Assembly (NCBI GenBank): GCA_016946835.1
Contig: JACVTC010000012.1
Location: 1,367,001 to 1,431,000 of the forward strand
Direction of reading: 5' to 3'
Source of the DNA: Neocallimastix lanati (nom. inval.)
Lineage: Eukaryota; Neocallimastigomycota; Neocallimastigomycetes; Neocallimastigales; Neocallimastigaceae
DNA length: 64,000 bases
This document shows positions 12,721-25,652 of this stretch, in pieces. The stretch's first letter is position 1, and every line of letters starts with the position of its first letter. The notes below the pieces were generated by a model that searched no databases, was not told where the DNA came from, and saw only the letters and a list, made by a program, of their open reading frames with translations. A program made the translations under genes and the position numbers.

Positions 12721-13639
12721 AATATTAAATATTAAATATTAAATAATAAATATTAAATAATAAATATTAAATAATAAATAATAATAATTAAATAATTGAA
12801 TAACTACTAATAATAATAAAATAATAGATGTAAATATGATAAGGTTGAATATAAATAAAAATAAACAATTGTAACAAAAGTCATTATTAGAAATTATAGA
12901 TTGAGTAGTAAGAATAAAAATAATATTTCCTATGAATAAATATACAACTATTACTATTAATTCATTATTATTTAAGTATTATTAATAAATAAAATTTTAT
13001 TTTTTTATTTAATAATTTTTTTAAATCAAAAAAAAAAAAAAAAAAAAATTAAAAATTAAAAATTATTGTCCCTTTTAATTGTCCCTTTTATTTTAAATAA
13101 GTAAATAAATAAATAAATAAATAAATAAATTATTATTATTATTATTATTATCACTATTTTAAATTTTACAAATAATTGAAGTGGATTAAAATTTTTTATT
13201 ATTTAAAACACTTTAAATTTTAATATTCATTTCTATCTGTTTATATGAATGAAAATAAAAAACAACAATATTATAATTGTTATAATTATTTATTTATATT
13301 AATAATATTTTAATAATAAAATTAAAATTAAATATAAATAATGAAGTGGATTAGGATTTTTGATTAATAGAATGTCATTAATAGACAGACAAATATATAT
13401 ATATATAAATTTATTTATATATGAAATAAAGGTAATGAATATTGAAATACTTTAAATAATAAATTTATCTTATAGAATAGTCTTATAGTGTTAACTCTAC
13501 CAGTTATAATAATACTGATAGTAATTGATATCATATACATTATTATTTATATTATTATTAATTAATGGAATAAAAAATTATTATTATCATCCAAGATTAA
13601 AAAAAAAAAAAAAAAGGAACAGTTCATCCATTAAAAAGT

Positions 13640-13671
<32 letters not shown>

Positions 13672-14150
13672 AGATGAGGTATGTTTCTGTTCACTATTCT
13701 AATATCACTTTCTCTTTCTCTTTTCTCTTTTTAATTTTTAATTTCAAATATTTAAATATAATATAAATAAAATAGATTAGTAATGGTGCATTTTGTTGTA
13801 TATCTTTATATTTGTTATATAAATTAGTTAATTAGTTAGTGTCATTTTTACAAGGTACAAGAATAAATTAAAGAAATTTAATATTAGTTTAATATTCTTT
13901 CCTTTCTTTCTTTCCTTCTTTCTTTCTTTTTTTATCTTTCTTCTATTCTCTATTTTAATTTTTTTTTTTTCCATTTTGAAACATTAATTAAAAAAAAAAA
14001 ATTTTTTTTTTTGAAATATTTCTTTTGCATCCCATCAGAAATTAAAATGATTTCATTTTATAACAGATAATTTCCTTTTTAAGAATTTTTTTAATTTATT
14101 AACATTTATATGAAAAAATTTTTTTTTTTTTTTTTAGATCTTCATATAAT
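12721..14150. other. AT-rich spacer
   Basis: No gene seen. It contains (TTATTA) and (AAATA) runs, long poly-A tracts near 13598 and 13640-13670, and a pyrimidine-rich patch (CTTTC/CTTTT) at 13700-13735 and 13895-13945. Confidence 0.6.
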
Positions 14151-14159
14151 AATAGAATA

Positions 14160-14650
14160 ATTAAATAATTGATAATAAATGATGGAATAATAAATCATAA
14201 ATAATAAATAATAAATAATATATAATATATAATAAATAATAATAAATAAATAATATATTATAAATAATAAATACTATATAATAAATAATAAATAATATAT
14301 AATAAATAATAAATAATAAATAATAATAAATAATAAATAATAAGAAATAAATAATAAATAATAAATAATAAATAATAAATAATAAATAATAAATAATAAA
14401 TAATAAATAATAAATAATAAATAATATATAATAAATAATAAAAAATAATAAATAATATATAATATATAATAAATAATATATAATAAATAATAAATAGTGG
14501 AATAATAAATAATAAATAATAAGTAATAAATAATGGAATAATCAATAATCAATAATCAATAATCAATAATCAATAATCAATAATGGAATAATAAATAATG
14601 GAATAATATATATATAATGGAATAATAAATAATAAATGATTAAATAATAA
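14160..14650 (+). repeat. Variable (AATAAAT)-type tandem repeats
   Basis: A run of AATAAATAATA heptamer/hexamer variants is interspersed with AATATATAAT and TGGAATAATA units, including about six tandem AATCAAT units at 14540-14585. It is the same sequence class as the minisatellite spacers at 11.5-12.7 kb but lacks the hairpin core. Open frames over it are repeat translations. Confidence 0.9.
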
Positions 14651-14689
14651 ATAAATCTTTAATAAAAGTTTTTTTAATATAATTGGAAA

Positions 14690-14720
<31 letters not shown>

Positions 14721-16002
14721 AAGAAATTTGAGAAATGAATTTTATGAATAAATTATAATATATTGAATAGATCATCCATATTGAATAGATTACTTAAAAT
14801 AATTTAAAATAAAATATTAATGGTTAATAAAAAAGAACTTAATTACTTTCTTTTATTGATATTATTACTCCAATATTTAGATGATAATGACCTTTTTTTT
14901 TTTTGTGTATATATATAAATTATGTTCCATTGGTTAATGGTGTGGATGCAATAATTAATTATTAATTATCATTTTTTCTTTATGGACATTAATTTTAAGG
15001 TAGTTTCATGTTATTTTTTTTTTTTTTTGGTTTGTGTGAGTATTTACTAAAAAATAAAATAAAATAAAAAATATAAGTATAAACAAAAAGAAAAAGAAAA
15101 CAAAAAGCATTAAAAAAATAAAAAATAAAAATAATCATATAAATTATGCATGCAGAAACTAAACCACTTCCTCTTAAATTGTTGGTTGGAGTAAAGAAGG
15201 ACTCATCAGTCAAAGCTTTTGGTTCATCGTTTTAGATTTCAAATCCTACCAAAAAAAAAAAAAATTAATAGAATGATTTTAAAATTTTAAAAATTTAAAA
15301 AAAAATAAAAATAAAAAAAAAGTTTTGTATATGTAACCAATAATTATTCATATATTATAGTTTATTCATTTATTTATGGTTAATTTTGTTACAGAAAAAA
15401 AAAATTTGCATCCCTTTTGAAGGGTTCTTTAGAGACTAACAAAAAATTAACCATGAAAATAAAAATGAATAATAAAAAAAGTCTATTTATTAATAAATAT
15501 TTAATCGTCAATAATTAAAATCAATACATTCATTAATAACTATTCAATGGCGAATAATGAAAAACAAATACATTCCTTAATAAATTTTTAATATTAAATA
15601 GAATTAATAATAAAATATTTTATTTAATTATTTTTTGTTTTGTTTTGTTTTGTAACTTTTGTTTTATATTTTTTCCATATCAATAAAAAAAAAAAATAAA
15701 AAAAAAATAAACTTTTTATCATTAATTAAATTTTTTTTATTTTGTTTCCCTTTTTGTGTATTTTTTTTTATTTTTTAATAATGCAATATATTATGTAATA
15801 TATTATGTAATATATTATATTGAATTAAAACCATACCAATGAAGTTGGAATTAATGGTAAGGAAAATATGGATTTATTAATTTTTTATTTAATAATTAAT
15901 ATATTCATTCATTGATATTTTATGAATTATATTAATAATTCAGCTAGTAATTTATTTAAATAGTTAATATTTATTTATTTCATAAAACTATAGAAAAATT
16001 TG
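14651..16002. other. AT-rich spacer
   Basis: No supported gene. Poly-A/T tracts dominate. A short patch at 15140-15235 is less biased but its open frame (minus strand) has no recognisable features. Confidence 0.55.
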
Positions 16003-16345
16003 AATCTAGTGGGTTTTAAAACGTGGCGTAATTTTTATATGTGGCTTGTTTTTAAATATTAAAATAAATAATAATTAAATTAATAATTAAATAAATAATA
16101 AATATTTTTTTATATATATAATTTATTAATATTCAATTATAAAAATAATTTTTTATATTCTTTTTTAATAGAATATATTATTATTTCTTTTGAAATAGTT
16201 ATTTAATATTACTTAATTGAAAAAATATATTATTATTTCTTTAAAAATAATTATTTATATATTTATTTATGATTGTATATAATATCTTAAAAATGTATGG
16301 CTTTATTTAAAAAACACATACGCCACATTACGAAATGCACTCCCC
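16003..16345. mobile_element. MULE-type miniature inverted-repeat element (343 bp)
   Basis: The left end (about 16003-16030) and the reverse complement of the right end (16318-16345) share AGTG, then TTT, then a perfect GTGGCGTA block, giving imperfect inverted ends of about 27 bp. The element is bracketed by AAAAATTTG (15994-16002) and AAAAATTTC (16346-16354), a 9-bp direct repeat with one mismatch. Nine-base duplications are the hallmark of Mutator-like elements. The right end, GGGGAGTGCATTTCG when inverted, resembles the end GGGGAAGTTGCATTACG of the autonomous MULE at 46147. There is no coding capacity. Confidence 0.65.
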
Positions 16346-16354
16346 AAAAATTTC

Positions 16355-18478
16355 AATTAAAACTAACCCTTTATTTAAATAAATTTTTATTTTATTATAT
16401 AATTTAATTTACTTTATATTTATTTATTTATTTATTTAGTTATTTATTTATTTATTTAGTTAATGATTAATCTTTATTTCTTTTTTTTTCTTTTTATATT
16501 AATAAATAAACTTTTTCACTTTGCATTTTTTCTTTTTCTCATAGTTTCTTTTTTCTTTCATTTATAAAAAGTTTTAAACATTTTTTCAACCTTTTAAAAA
16601 CTCTATTTCATAATTAATTGGATAAACAAACTTTATTTAATAATGAAAATATAGTAACTAAACTCTATTTAATAATAAATTCATAATCATAATAGTAAAC
16701 AAACTTTATTCAATAATAAATTCATCATCATTCATCAGAAAAACTTTTTTAATCTTTTTTAATTAATAAAAATAAAATATTAATTAATTACAAGAAAATT
16801 TTAATTAATTAAAAAATAATCTTAATTCATAACAAATGAATTTTAATTCATAATTAATAAATGAATAAATAAATAGATTGTAAATAAATATTAAGTAATA
16901 ATAAATAAATGAATAAATAAATAAAAAGTTTTATATACATTTTATAAATATTAACATATAGAAATAAATTAAATTCAAATTAATTAAAATAAAAAATAAA
17001 ATAAGGAAATATAAACTATAAAAAATAATTATAAAATATAAAATATGGAAATATAAAATAAATATAAAAATATAATTATAAATATAATTATAAATAAATT
17101 ATAAAATAAATAAATCAATATAATAATAAAATATAAATATTTATAAAATATAAATAATAATAAATAATAATTATCATAAATAATTATAAATAATAATAAA
17201 ATTAATTATAAAAAAAAAATGTCAATCATTCACTCATATTATTATTATCATTTTAATTAATTAATTAATTAATTAAAAAAGAAAAAAGAAAAAAAAAAAA
17301 AAAGTATAAAATATAAAAAAAAAAAAATTATAAATATAAAAAAGGTTTTTCCTTTTTATTTTTCTTATCTCTTCTTTCATTTTATTTAAAGCTTTTTTTT
17401 TCTTTGTTTATTCTCTAATATTAAAAAGCTTTTATTGTTTTTTTTATTTTTTTACTTTTATTTTATTTTATTTGATTATTTATTTTATTTTATATAAACT
17501 TAATAGAAAAAAAAAATAAAATAAAATAAAAATAGTATAAGAAATTATGTATTTAATAATAATTTAAATATATTTTTAGAATTTAGAAAAAAAAAAATAA
17601 AGTCTTATTTATAAAAATAATTAGTTAATAGAAAGTAAATTTAAAAAAAGTAATTTATTGTAAATAAAAATAATAAATTATTTTTAATATTAAAAAAAAA
17701 AAAAAAAAAAGATATTATATATATATGTATATATAAATATAAAATAAAAAAACTTTTTATAATTATAATAAAAAAAAAAAAAGAAAGAATTTTATTTTCT
17801 CTTATTATTATTTTTTTTATGTATAATACCTTAAAATACTGCTATAATAATTACAAATAAACAAAAATAGTAATTTTAAATAAGAGAATAATTAATAATA
17901 ATATAAAAACACATAATATAAACTTAATTTAAATAATAAAATATAAAATATATATATATATTTAGTGATATTTATTATATATATGTATTAGTTTTCCGAA
18001 TTTTGAAAAGATTTATTTCTTTTTTTTTTTTTTTTTTTTTTTTTATTAGTTATATAATAATAATTAATTTAAAGAAAAATAAAAAAGATATAAATCTAAA
18101 AATTAATAAAAAAAAAATAATAATAAAATATTAATAGAAAATAAATGAATAAATAAATAAGCTAAGAAAAAAATTAATTTTATAAGTTTTTAATTATAAA
18201 TTTTTACCATAGTATTATTAAACCTTTACATTATAATGTATTTTTAATAATATTAAAACTAATAATAATAATAATAAAGAATACAATAATTAGTATTTTT
18301 ATGTATATAAGGTTATAAGATTTTTTTTATTAAAAAAAAATATTTTCAAAACAAAAATATACAAAATAAAATAAAATATAATAATTAATAAAAAATTTAG
18401 TAGATAGTATTATTGTTAAAAAATAATTAGTAAAAAGCAAATAAATTCATAATATTTATTTACTTAAAAAAGAATTAA

Positions 18479-18519
<41 letters not shown>

Positions 18520-18770
18520 TACTTAAAAGTAATAATAATATATGTATAAAGTTTAATAATTTAAATATTTTTAAATTAATTATTTCAATAAAACAAATAC
18601 TATCTTTTATTTTGTTTTTAAAAAAAGAATTAAGGTAATATATATTATTTTTCATTCAGTTTGAGATAAGATATATTTATATTTTTTCCCCATAAATATA
18701 AATAAAATTATAAAGAATTTAATAATATTAAAATTATTTTTATAATTTTTTTTTCCTTTAAATATATAGA
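16355..18770. other. AT-rich spacer upstream of the receptor gene
   Basis: No gene seen on either strand. It contains (TTTA)n at 16410-16470, poly-T at 18020-18044 and poly-A at 18480-18514. A pyrimidine-rich tract precedes the start codon of the receptor gene. Confidence 0.6.
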
Positions 18771-18780
18771 TTTGAACAAA

Positions 18781-21700
18781 ATGGGTTATACAAAGAATAA
18801 AATGGATAATCAAATGAAACCAAAGAGTAGGTTGAGAAGACTAATTAATAGGACTAACATCATATATGTACTCTTTCTTTTAGCATTACAGATAATTATT
18901 ATGACCGTAGTGATTATCATAATGTATTGTTTTAATTTTATTATTATTTTTTATTTTTATTTTTATTATATTTATTTGTTACTTTTATTATATATATATA
19001 TTTTTTTATTATTATATTTATATTATTTTTTATTTTTATTATATTTATTTGTATCTTTTATTATTTATATTTTTTATTTTATAGTTTATTTATTAATTAA
19101 TTATATACCTATATATTAATATGATTAATAAAATAGAAAATTGGGAATTCCTATTAGATTTAGACCACAAGTTTACAGAGATCCTAGTCATAGTGGTTCT
19201 TATGGTTTAGAATTAGCTAGCGTTCTTAAATTATCATTTTCACTTTTTACTATTTTTATAGTAAGTTTATGGTTATTTTGGAAAAAAAGAAATCACCATT
19301 TAATTAATTATCGTCCAGTTATGCTTTGTTTAATGACTGGTATTTTTAGTGCTTTTTACAATACTCTTTTACCGGTATGAATTTATTTGATCTTTATTTT
19401 TTATTTTTTTATTTTTTTAATTTGTATAAATAAGTATATTTTATACAATAAAATTAAAGAAATATATATATTTTTATATAAAATAAAAGAAAGAAATATA
19501 TATTTTAATAAAACAAAAAGATATACATATATATATTTTTTTTTAAATATATATATATGTTTATTATTAATTCATTATTAATTTATTATATTTTGAAAAA
19601 ATTTTTATATTAATAATTTTTTATCATTTATTTTTATTTGGATAATTATCATTATTTTTTTTTAAATTCTTTATTTTTATTTTATTATTATTATTATCAT
19701 TATTTTAATATTTTTATCATTACTATTATTTTATTATTATTATTATTATTTAATGTTTACTAATCCTTATAATATTATATATTTTATAATTATTAATATA
19801 TAAAGATTATTACTTATTTTACCGAAAATAAGGATTCATCTAATCGTAATAGTTACATTTGTATCATTCCATTAGTATTTACTATTGTTTTTGCACCAAC
19901 CAGTCTTATGGCCAATTTATCAAGATTTATAAAAATTTATTTATTAAATCGAAGAGATTTCGTTAGATTAAAGCTGTACAATAAAAATAATAGTAATGCT
20001 TTCAATATGAATGAAAGTGAAGGAGGCGAGAGAAGTTTAGAGCCTAATACTTATCTTAAACGTTTAAATAAATTAGTCAGTAAACAAATTACTATTGGTG
20101 TTTTCCTTGTACCTTACATATTTTTGATTCTTTTAGGTGGAACCATTATTGCATTTGAATTTTATAAAGAAAAGGATTGCTCTAAGACATCTAATCAAGG
20201 CTCAGAATGTGGAGTTTGTAATCAGGGAATTATACTTTATTCTCCTATTATGCTCTTGATTGCGGCTGTTTCTTTTATTATCCCTTATATGTTTATTGAT
20301 CTTTACAGTACCGTGAACATTATTAGTAAGTTAGATATTGTAGTAAACTTTATTGGTATCTTCCTTGGTAGTATCTTATTCGTCTCTTCATTATTCGTTA
20401 TTCTCGATAAGGATAAACTTAAAAGTCAAGACTATAAAGCCTCTGAAAAAGGTGAAGTCGTCAAATATTATTTATTTAGTCAATTTAGAAATAATTCCTT
20501 ATTCTTTCTCATTCCAAGTTTTGTCGCCTTCTTTTGGGCCATTATTGTCCCGTTGATTGAGGTGTACGTTTCTGACTTTAAATTGAAAAATAAAAAGTTA
20601 CTTGGTAAAAAGGAGTTTACTCGACTTTTAGTTAGTAGTCGTTACATTGATTCCTTGAAATCTATTGCGGTAAAATCGTATTGTGTGGAATTGGTTATTT
20701 TTTGGGAATCTCATATGAAATTAATGAAACGTATCTATGATGAAGTCATTAAAGATCAAATGGAAGATGGTAAAATTATTGGAGAGGAGGGGCAATTTCC
20801 TTTTAATAAAGATCAAAAGTCTATTTCAAGAGAAAGTACTACTCTTTCAAATTATTCCTATCCAAATAATTCCATTGCTAATCGCAATGCTAATTCCAAT
20901 TATAATCCCAATCTCAGTTCCAATTCCAAAACCAATTCCAATACTAATTTCAATTTCAATTCAAATTCTAATTTCAGCTATGATTCTAATTCTAGTCTCA
21001 ATTCCAGCCTACAACCCAACTATGATTTATTATTGGGTTTAAATAAAAATATATTTGGTAGTGATAATGATCGAATCATTTATACTGGTTGTTACTCTAA
21101 TTCAGGAATTAATCCTAATCTTATTAATTATGTTATCCGGGAAAATGAGGAAAAAGAAAAAGAAAAAGATATCTATTCCTCTAGTCCTATGGGTAATACT
21201 ACATTGGTAAATAATAGAAATAGAGGCTTCAGCTTAGATGATGTTCACCAACCTACTCGTAGTAATAGTAATAGTAACAGTAATATTCAAATAAATATGA
21301 ATAATATGAATTATGGTAAAGGAGGAAGTTATGGTAAAGGTAATTATGGTAGTAATGGTGGTATGGGAAATGATAATAGTACCACCTCTCATAGTTCTTA
21401 CAGTTCTCAAAATCAAATGTACTCTAATAATGATAAAGCTGGTCTTCTTTATCGTTCAGATTCTAACGTTTCTTACGGTCAAAATTCTACTTCTTCTACT
21501 CTAGGAGGAGGAAATAGGTATAATAGCAGTGTGAATAATAGTATGAGTATGAGTTATAATTCATTCAGTAAGAATAGTAATAAGCGGAAGGCGAATTCAA
21601 ATTTCAATAGTAATACTGAAATTTTTTATGAAATCTTTAATGTTAATCCTTATCATGTTGTGTTACCGCCAAAATATTGGAGTGGCTATAATCAATTATA

Positions 21701-21875
21701 TCATGCTTTTATCTCGGAAAAAAGTTTAGCCACGGTAAATATCAATGATAGTACGGCCAATAAATTAAATAGAGGAATAAAAATTAGAAATTACACCATT
21801 GATATGTTCTTCCCTGCCATTGCTGAAACAGTTGATTTAATCTATCAAAATTTGTACCCAAAACTTGTTAAATAA
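18781..21875 (+). CDS. Heptahelical receptor fused to a split RGS domain
   Basis: A three-exon gene: exons 18781-18923, 19137-19374 and 19806-21875 join in frame to 816 codons. Intron 2 has a GTATGA donor; both introns end in AG. Hydrophobic segments lie near residues 27-48, 77-96, 108-128, 144-165, 222-244, 269-291, 303-326 and 358-382. There are eight, of which seven are presumably the receptor bundle. Residues 401-445 (LKSIAVKSY.VELVIFWE) match the first helices of an RGS domain. Residues 732-816 (YNQLYHAFI, DLIYQNLYPKL) match its last helices. About 285 residues rich in Asn, Ser and Gly separate them. Known fungal RGS-GPCRs of the GprK type have this order, so a role in G-protein signalling, sensing and switching off G-alpha, is inferred. 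The ATG at 18781 is preferred because upstream sequence lacks another in-frame ATG. Confidence 0.75.
18924..19136 (+). other. Intron 1 of the receptor-RGS gene
   Basis: 213 nt, GTATTG donor and ATAG acceptor, T-rich inside. Splicing here joins codon 48 (AT|A) and keeps the frame with the exon at 19137. The open frame through the intron is only a Leu/Ile/Phe/Tyr-rich T-tract translation. Confidence 0.65.
19375..19805 (+). other. Intron 2 of the receptor-RGS gene
   Basis: 431 nt, donor GTATGA directly after a CCG codon and acceptor AAAG. It restores the frame exactly (phase 0), and the exon from 19806 is open back to its acceptor. Confidence 0.7.
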
Positions 21876-22356
21876 AAAAAAATGAAAAAGTTAAAAGAGA
21901 GAGAGAGGAAGAGGAAGAAAAAAAAAAAAAAAAAAAAAAAAAAGAGATATAATATAAATAAATTGAGAGAAAAAAAAAAGTGAATTTTAATAGTAAAAAT
22001 AGTAAATAAATAAACAAAACAACCTTAATTCTTACTCTATAAAACATAAAAAAATAAAAAAAAAAAAATAAAAGATCTTTTTAAAACTAAAAACTAATAT
22101 TAAAAAATTAAAACTATAAAACCAAATTAAAAAAAAAAAAAAGAAAAAGAAAAAGAAAAAGAGAATAGAGAATAGAAAATAGAAAATAAATAAACAAATT
22201 GAATAATTGCTAAATAATAATCAATTTAATTTTTATTATTATTTTTTATTATCGTTATTATTTTTTTTTTTTTTTAATTTTATTTTTAGTTTTATTTTTA
22301 TTGTTTATTTTTTATCTTTTATTTATTTAATAAAAAATTAATAAATGTATTTAAAG

Positions 22357-22393
<37 letters not shown>

Positions 22394-22740
22394 AACAATA
22401 AAAATAAAAAAAATAATAAATAATAAATAATAATTAAAAATAAAAATAATAAAATAAAAAATAATAATAATAATAAAAAAAAATATATATATTAAATAGA
22501 TTAAATAAATAAAATAAAAAAATACAATATAAAGATAAAAAAGGAAAAAAAAAGGAATGGAAAATTATATTATTATATTAAAAGTTTTATAATAAAAAAA
22601 AATGTAAAAAAATATAATATAATATCTATTTATATATATATGATGTATTGCAAAAGAGAAATAATAATAATAAAAAAAAAATAGATAAAAGATAATTTAG
22701 GATATATATATATTTATATATATATATATATTTTTTTTTT
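21876..22740. other. AT-rich 3' flank of the receptor gene
   Basis: Poly-A runs (21918-21942, 22361-22391) and A-rich mixed repeats. No gene and no clear terminator motif can be singled out from the A/T background. Confidence 0.6.
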
Positions 22741-22769
22741 AAATGAAATTTATTTTTTGTCAAAAAAAA

Positions 22770-22990
22770 AGTTTATTCCTTGTCTATATAAGTGAACAAC
22801 TCCTAAAATATTCACAGGGGTCTACTATTCCGTATATTGTGGGGCTTACGGAATATCCTGTTAATACAATACCAATCATCAGTAGCTCTCTTGAGTTACT
22901 TTTTGAGAGGTTTAGCAAAAGCACTTTCATTTCCAAGAGTGCCGATATGGTAAAGGAATAGTGCAGTTAGAAGTCCTGTTAATTCTTATC
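22770..22990 (-). pseudogene. Possible class C receptor (7TM_3) fragment
   Basis: A GC-richer island whose minus strand reads as membrane-protein debris. TGLLTALFLYHIG lies in one frame. In the next is SKSNSRELLMIGIVLTGYS, followed by YGIVDPCEYFRSCSL and a stop. The order of a hydrophobic helix, a polar turn with Ser-Arg-Glu-Leu, a second helix, then a Cys-containing loop resembles TM2-TM3 of metabotropic-glutamate/GABA-B type receptors. Those receptors are abundant in anaerobic fungi. A frameshift separates the two parts and nothing follows. The match is by eye and spacing after REL is two residues short, so other membrane proteins remain possible. Confidence 0.3.
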
Positions 22991-23454
22991 AATACACATT
23001 AACTAACAGCACAGTTCCGAACACAGAACCTATAGTCCTATAGTAAGTAATTCAACTTTTGATGATCTTTCTTGTGGTTTAGGGGAGAGTTTAGTGGATA
23101 CACACTATCTATTTTAAAGATGTTACTTTTTTGTTTTATTATTTGAGATTTAACTGGTGATCATGTTACTACTCGTAGCATACATCACACTGAATTTTTT
23201 TTTTTTTTAACTCTTGAACTTATTTTTATTTTAATTTATTCATTAATGCTATTTTAAATAATTGTAATAAACATGATAAATATAAAAAAAAAAAAAATGA
23301 TGTTATTAGTATTGGTAATAGAAAAAAAAAAAAAAATGTTATGGCGGTCCTTTTTTTTTTTTTTTTTTTTCTGCTGATGATGACATTGTTCTTATAGAGC
23401 CTCTTGTGAGAGAGAGAGATAGAGAAAAAAAATGAAGACTCTACTTTTCTTCAT

Positions 23455-23485
<31 letters not shown>

Positions 23486-23815
23486 CTGGTTTGTGAAGAA
23501 ACCAACAATCTCTTATGTACATTTTACTTAGGTATCCCCCCTTCAGTAATGATTTTTTCCCTTGAGTCTATTATCGACTTATATGAATACTAAAGTTAGA
23601 AAATCCTTATTTTTTTTTTTTTTTTATCCAATAATAAAATTCAATTAAAATTTAAAAAAGGATCTATTTATTCAATCATATCATATATTATTATTTTAAA
23701 AAAACATTATAATTTTCTCCTACTTTTAAGGTTCTAACAAACAAACAAATAAACAAAAATAAAAAAGAAAAAAAAAATTCTTAAGAATGTACAATCCTTT
23801 AATCGATACTGCATT
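22991..23815. other. Non-coding stretch before the duplicated block
   Basis: A mixture of balanced-composition islands (23000-23200, 23380-23420, 23500-23560) and long T or A runs. No open frame or RNA gene recognised. The islands could be further debris of the receptor-like fragment at 22.8 kb or of retroelements. Confidence 0.4.
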
Positions 23816-23817
23816 GT

Positions 23818-24595
23818 TGTATATTCTTATGAATCAAATATAACAGAACTATGTAATTATGAATTAAATTGAAAAAGAATTAATGTAAAAGAATTATTTA
23901 CCTTTGATAATATTACAGATTATATTTATAATTATAGACATATATATCAATAAAACGAATCTCAAATTAAAAATAAAAGTGAGGTATTAGAAATTGAAGA
24001 TGAATATAGTTTGGGAAAGAGTTTTATCTGTAAAAATGTTATTTGTACAAAAATAGATTGTAAATATATGAAATTGTTTGTTAAAATTCCAGATAAAAGT
24101 AAAAATATAAAAAGATATATTACTGAATCTTACAATTATGATAGAATAAAATCTAAAATCAGATAAAATTCCTAATTATACGAGTGATTATGTTTATAGA
24201 TATACAAAAGAAGAAGAAGAGAATAAAAAATTTGACACTTGAAGATATTATGCTATTATTTCTTTTATATGTACTTCTGTTTCACAATGTTTGATTAATA
24301 AATACATTGATGGCTATTACATGATTACATATTTTAATAGAGAAAATCCAACTGAATTCTGTGTTTACATTTATAGCCATTCAATTTTTGGTAGTCATTC
24401 ATACATACATTATGATAAACTAGTAGGGTAATATATGTAAAACTAATAAAGGAATGGGCATCAGTAAAATGTTTAAGAAATGATTATTGTGATGCTCCAC
24501 CTGATAGACCTTCAGACAGTGATGGGGTTTATGATATAGAGTTGAATTTTTTGTTTATTTTTGTACCTTGTACTCATATTTTTATATAATATATA
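23818..24595 (+). pseudogene. Broken secreted Cys-rich protein, unit 1 copy
   Basis: Parallels the better preserved copy at 39342-40142. Recognisable pieces are a YNITEL-like start, NITDYIYNYRH, EVLEIEDEYSLGKSF.CKN.ICTKIDCKY, and then, after frameshifts, ASVKCLRNDYCDAPPDRPSD followed by SDGVYD. At least three frameshifts or stops interrupt it, and the N-terminal signal segment seen in the other copy is not present here. The paired CxxxxCxxxxC patterns suggest a secreted disulphide-rich protein; no named domain is recognised. Confidence 0.6.
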
Positions 24596-24639
24596 TATAT
24601 ATTTACTTTAGATGTACTATTACCCCAATAAAGGAAAAT

Positions 24640-25230
24640 AAAAGTAACAATAAAATAAAATAAAAATTATATTGTAACTTTAAAAATAAAAAAAAGGGAA
24701 AATGTTAATTATTTATGCAAGAAATTTGACCATTCTACTAAGGAGATATACAATAAATTTAAAAAATTACAAATGCTCAAGAAAAATTTAAAGTATAATC
24801 CAAAATAGTATAAAGGGACTTAAGAAAACTGAAAACGAAGAATTCCAATTAAACGACAAAAAACTCAATAGAAGAAAATGATAATAATTTCAACAATAAT
24901 TATTCAGAATTACAATCCTAGGAACTATAATTCCAATAGCTTTTTTTTCCTTAGGTTGTACTATTAATATATGAATGGCTGTTTCAAGACCCTTAAATTT
25001 TAAAATTTAATTTCCCCTTACATCATAATCTATATTTTAGATTCAGGTTCCTTTCTACCCTTTTTTTTTAAACTTTCCAAAATCTTCTCATGAATGACTA
25101 ATCCTGTCATGAAAATATATTAACTCCCCTATGGAAAGATCGTCACATCAAACACTCAATTGCACTTTTATCGGATACCTGAATAATAATATAAATTATG
25201 TTTGATAAAGTTTTCTATATCCAACAAAAT

Positions 25231-25295
<65 letters not shown>

Positions 25296-25640
25296 GAAAA
25301 AAAAAAAAAAAAAAAAAAAAACATGTCTGTAATTTAACTCATTAAAGAATACAGCAAAATTATTTTTTTCAGCCACAAAAATGAAATGGTCGTATCAATT
25401 TTTCAACCAACACAACAACAAAAAAATTATCAATCAACCTCAAACCAAACAAAAAAAAACATTTTTCAATATTTTGAATTTCTAACACATCCCTTCAATT
25501 TAACAAAAGGAAAGGAAAATAGAAAAAAAATTATACCCCTCAAAATCAAAAAAAATTAAAAGAAAAATAAAATATTAAGGATATAGGTGAAGTTGATTTC
25601 AATATCGGTATAAAATTTGACAAAAAAAAAAAAAAAAAAA
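24640..25640. other. Unit-1-specific insertion without a recognised gene
   Basis: This kilobase has no counterpart in unit 2, where the Cys-rich pseudogene is followed almost directly by the copia remnant. A plus-strand stretch at 24700-24830 has a short Lys/Asn-rich frame (NYLCKKFDHSTKEIYNKFKK) that looks coding-like but is soon closed. A (TAAA)n tract at 25228-25290 and poly-A at 25296-25320 follow. Function unknown. Confidence 0.45.
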
Positions 25641-25652
25641 AGGGTATGATAA

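Noticed and set aside
18924-19136. Reading straight through as a longer first exon of the receptor gene
   Set aside because: The stretch is a T-rich low-complexity translation ending in a stop; removing it as an intron joins two conserved-looking parts in frame.
22743-22961. 72-codon plus-strand frame
   Set aside because: The minus strand of the same island gives a better membrane-protein reading; the plus frame has no domain.
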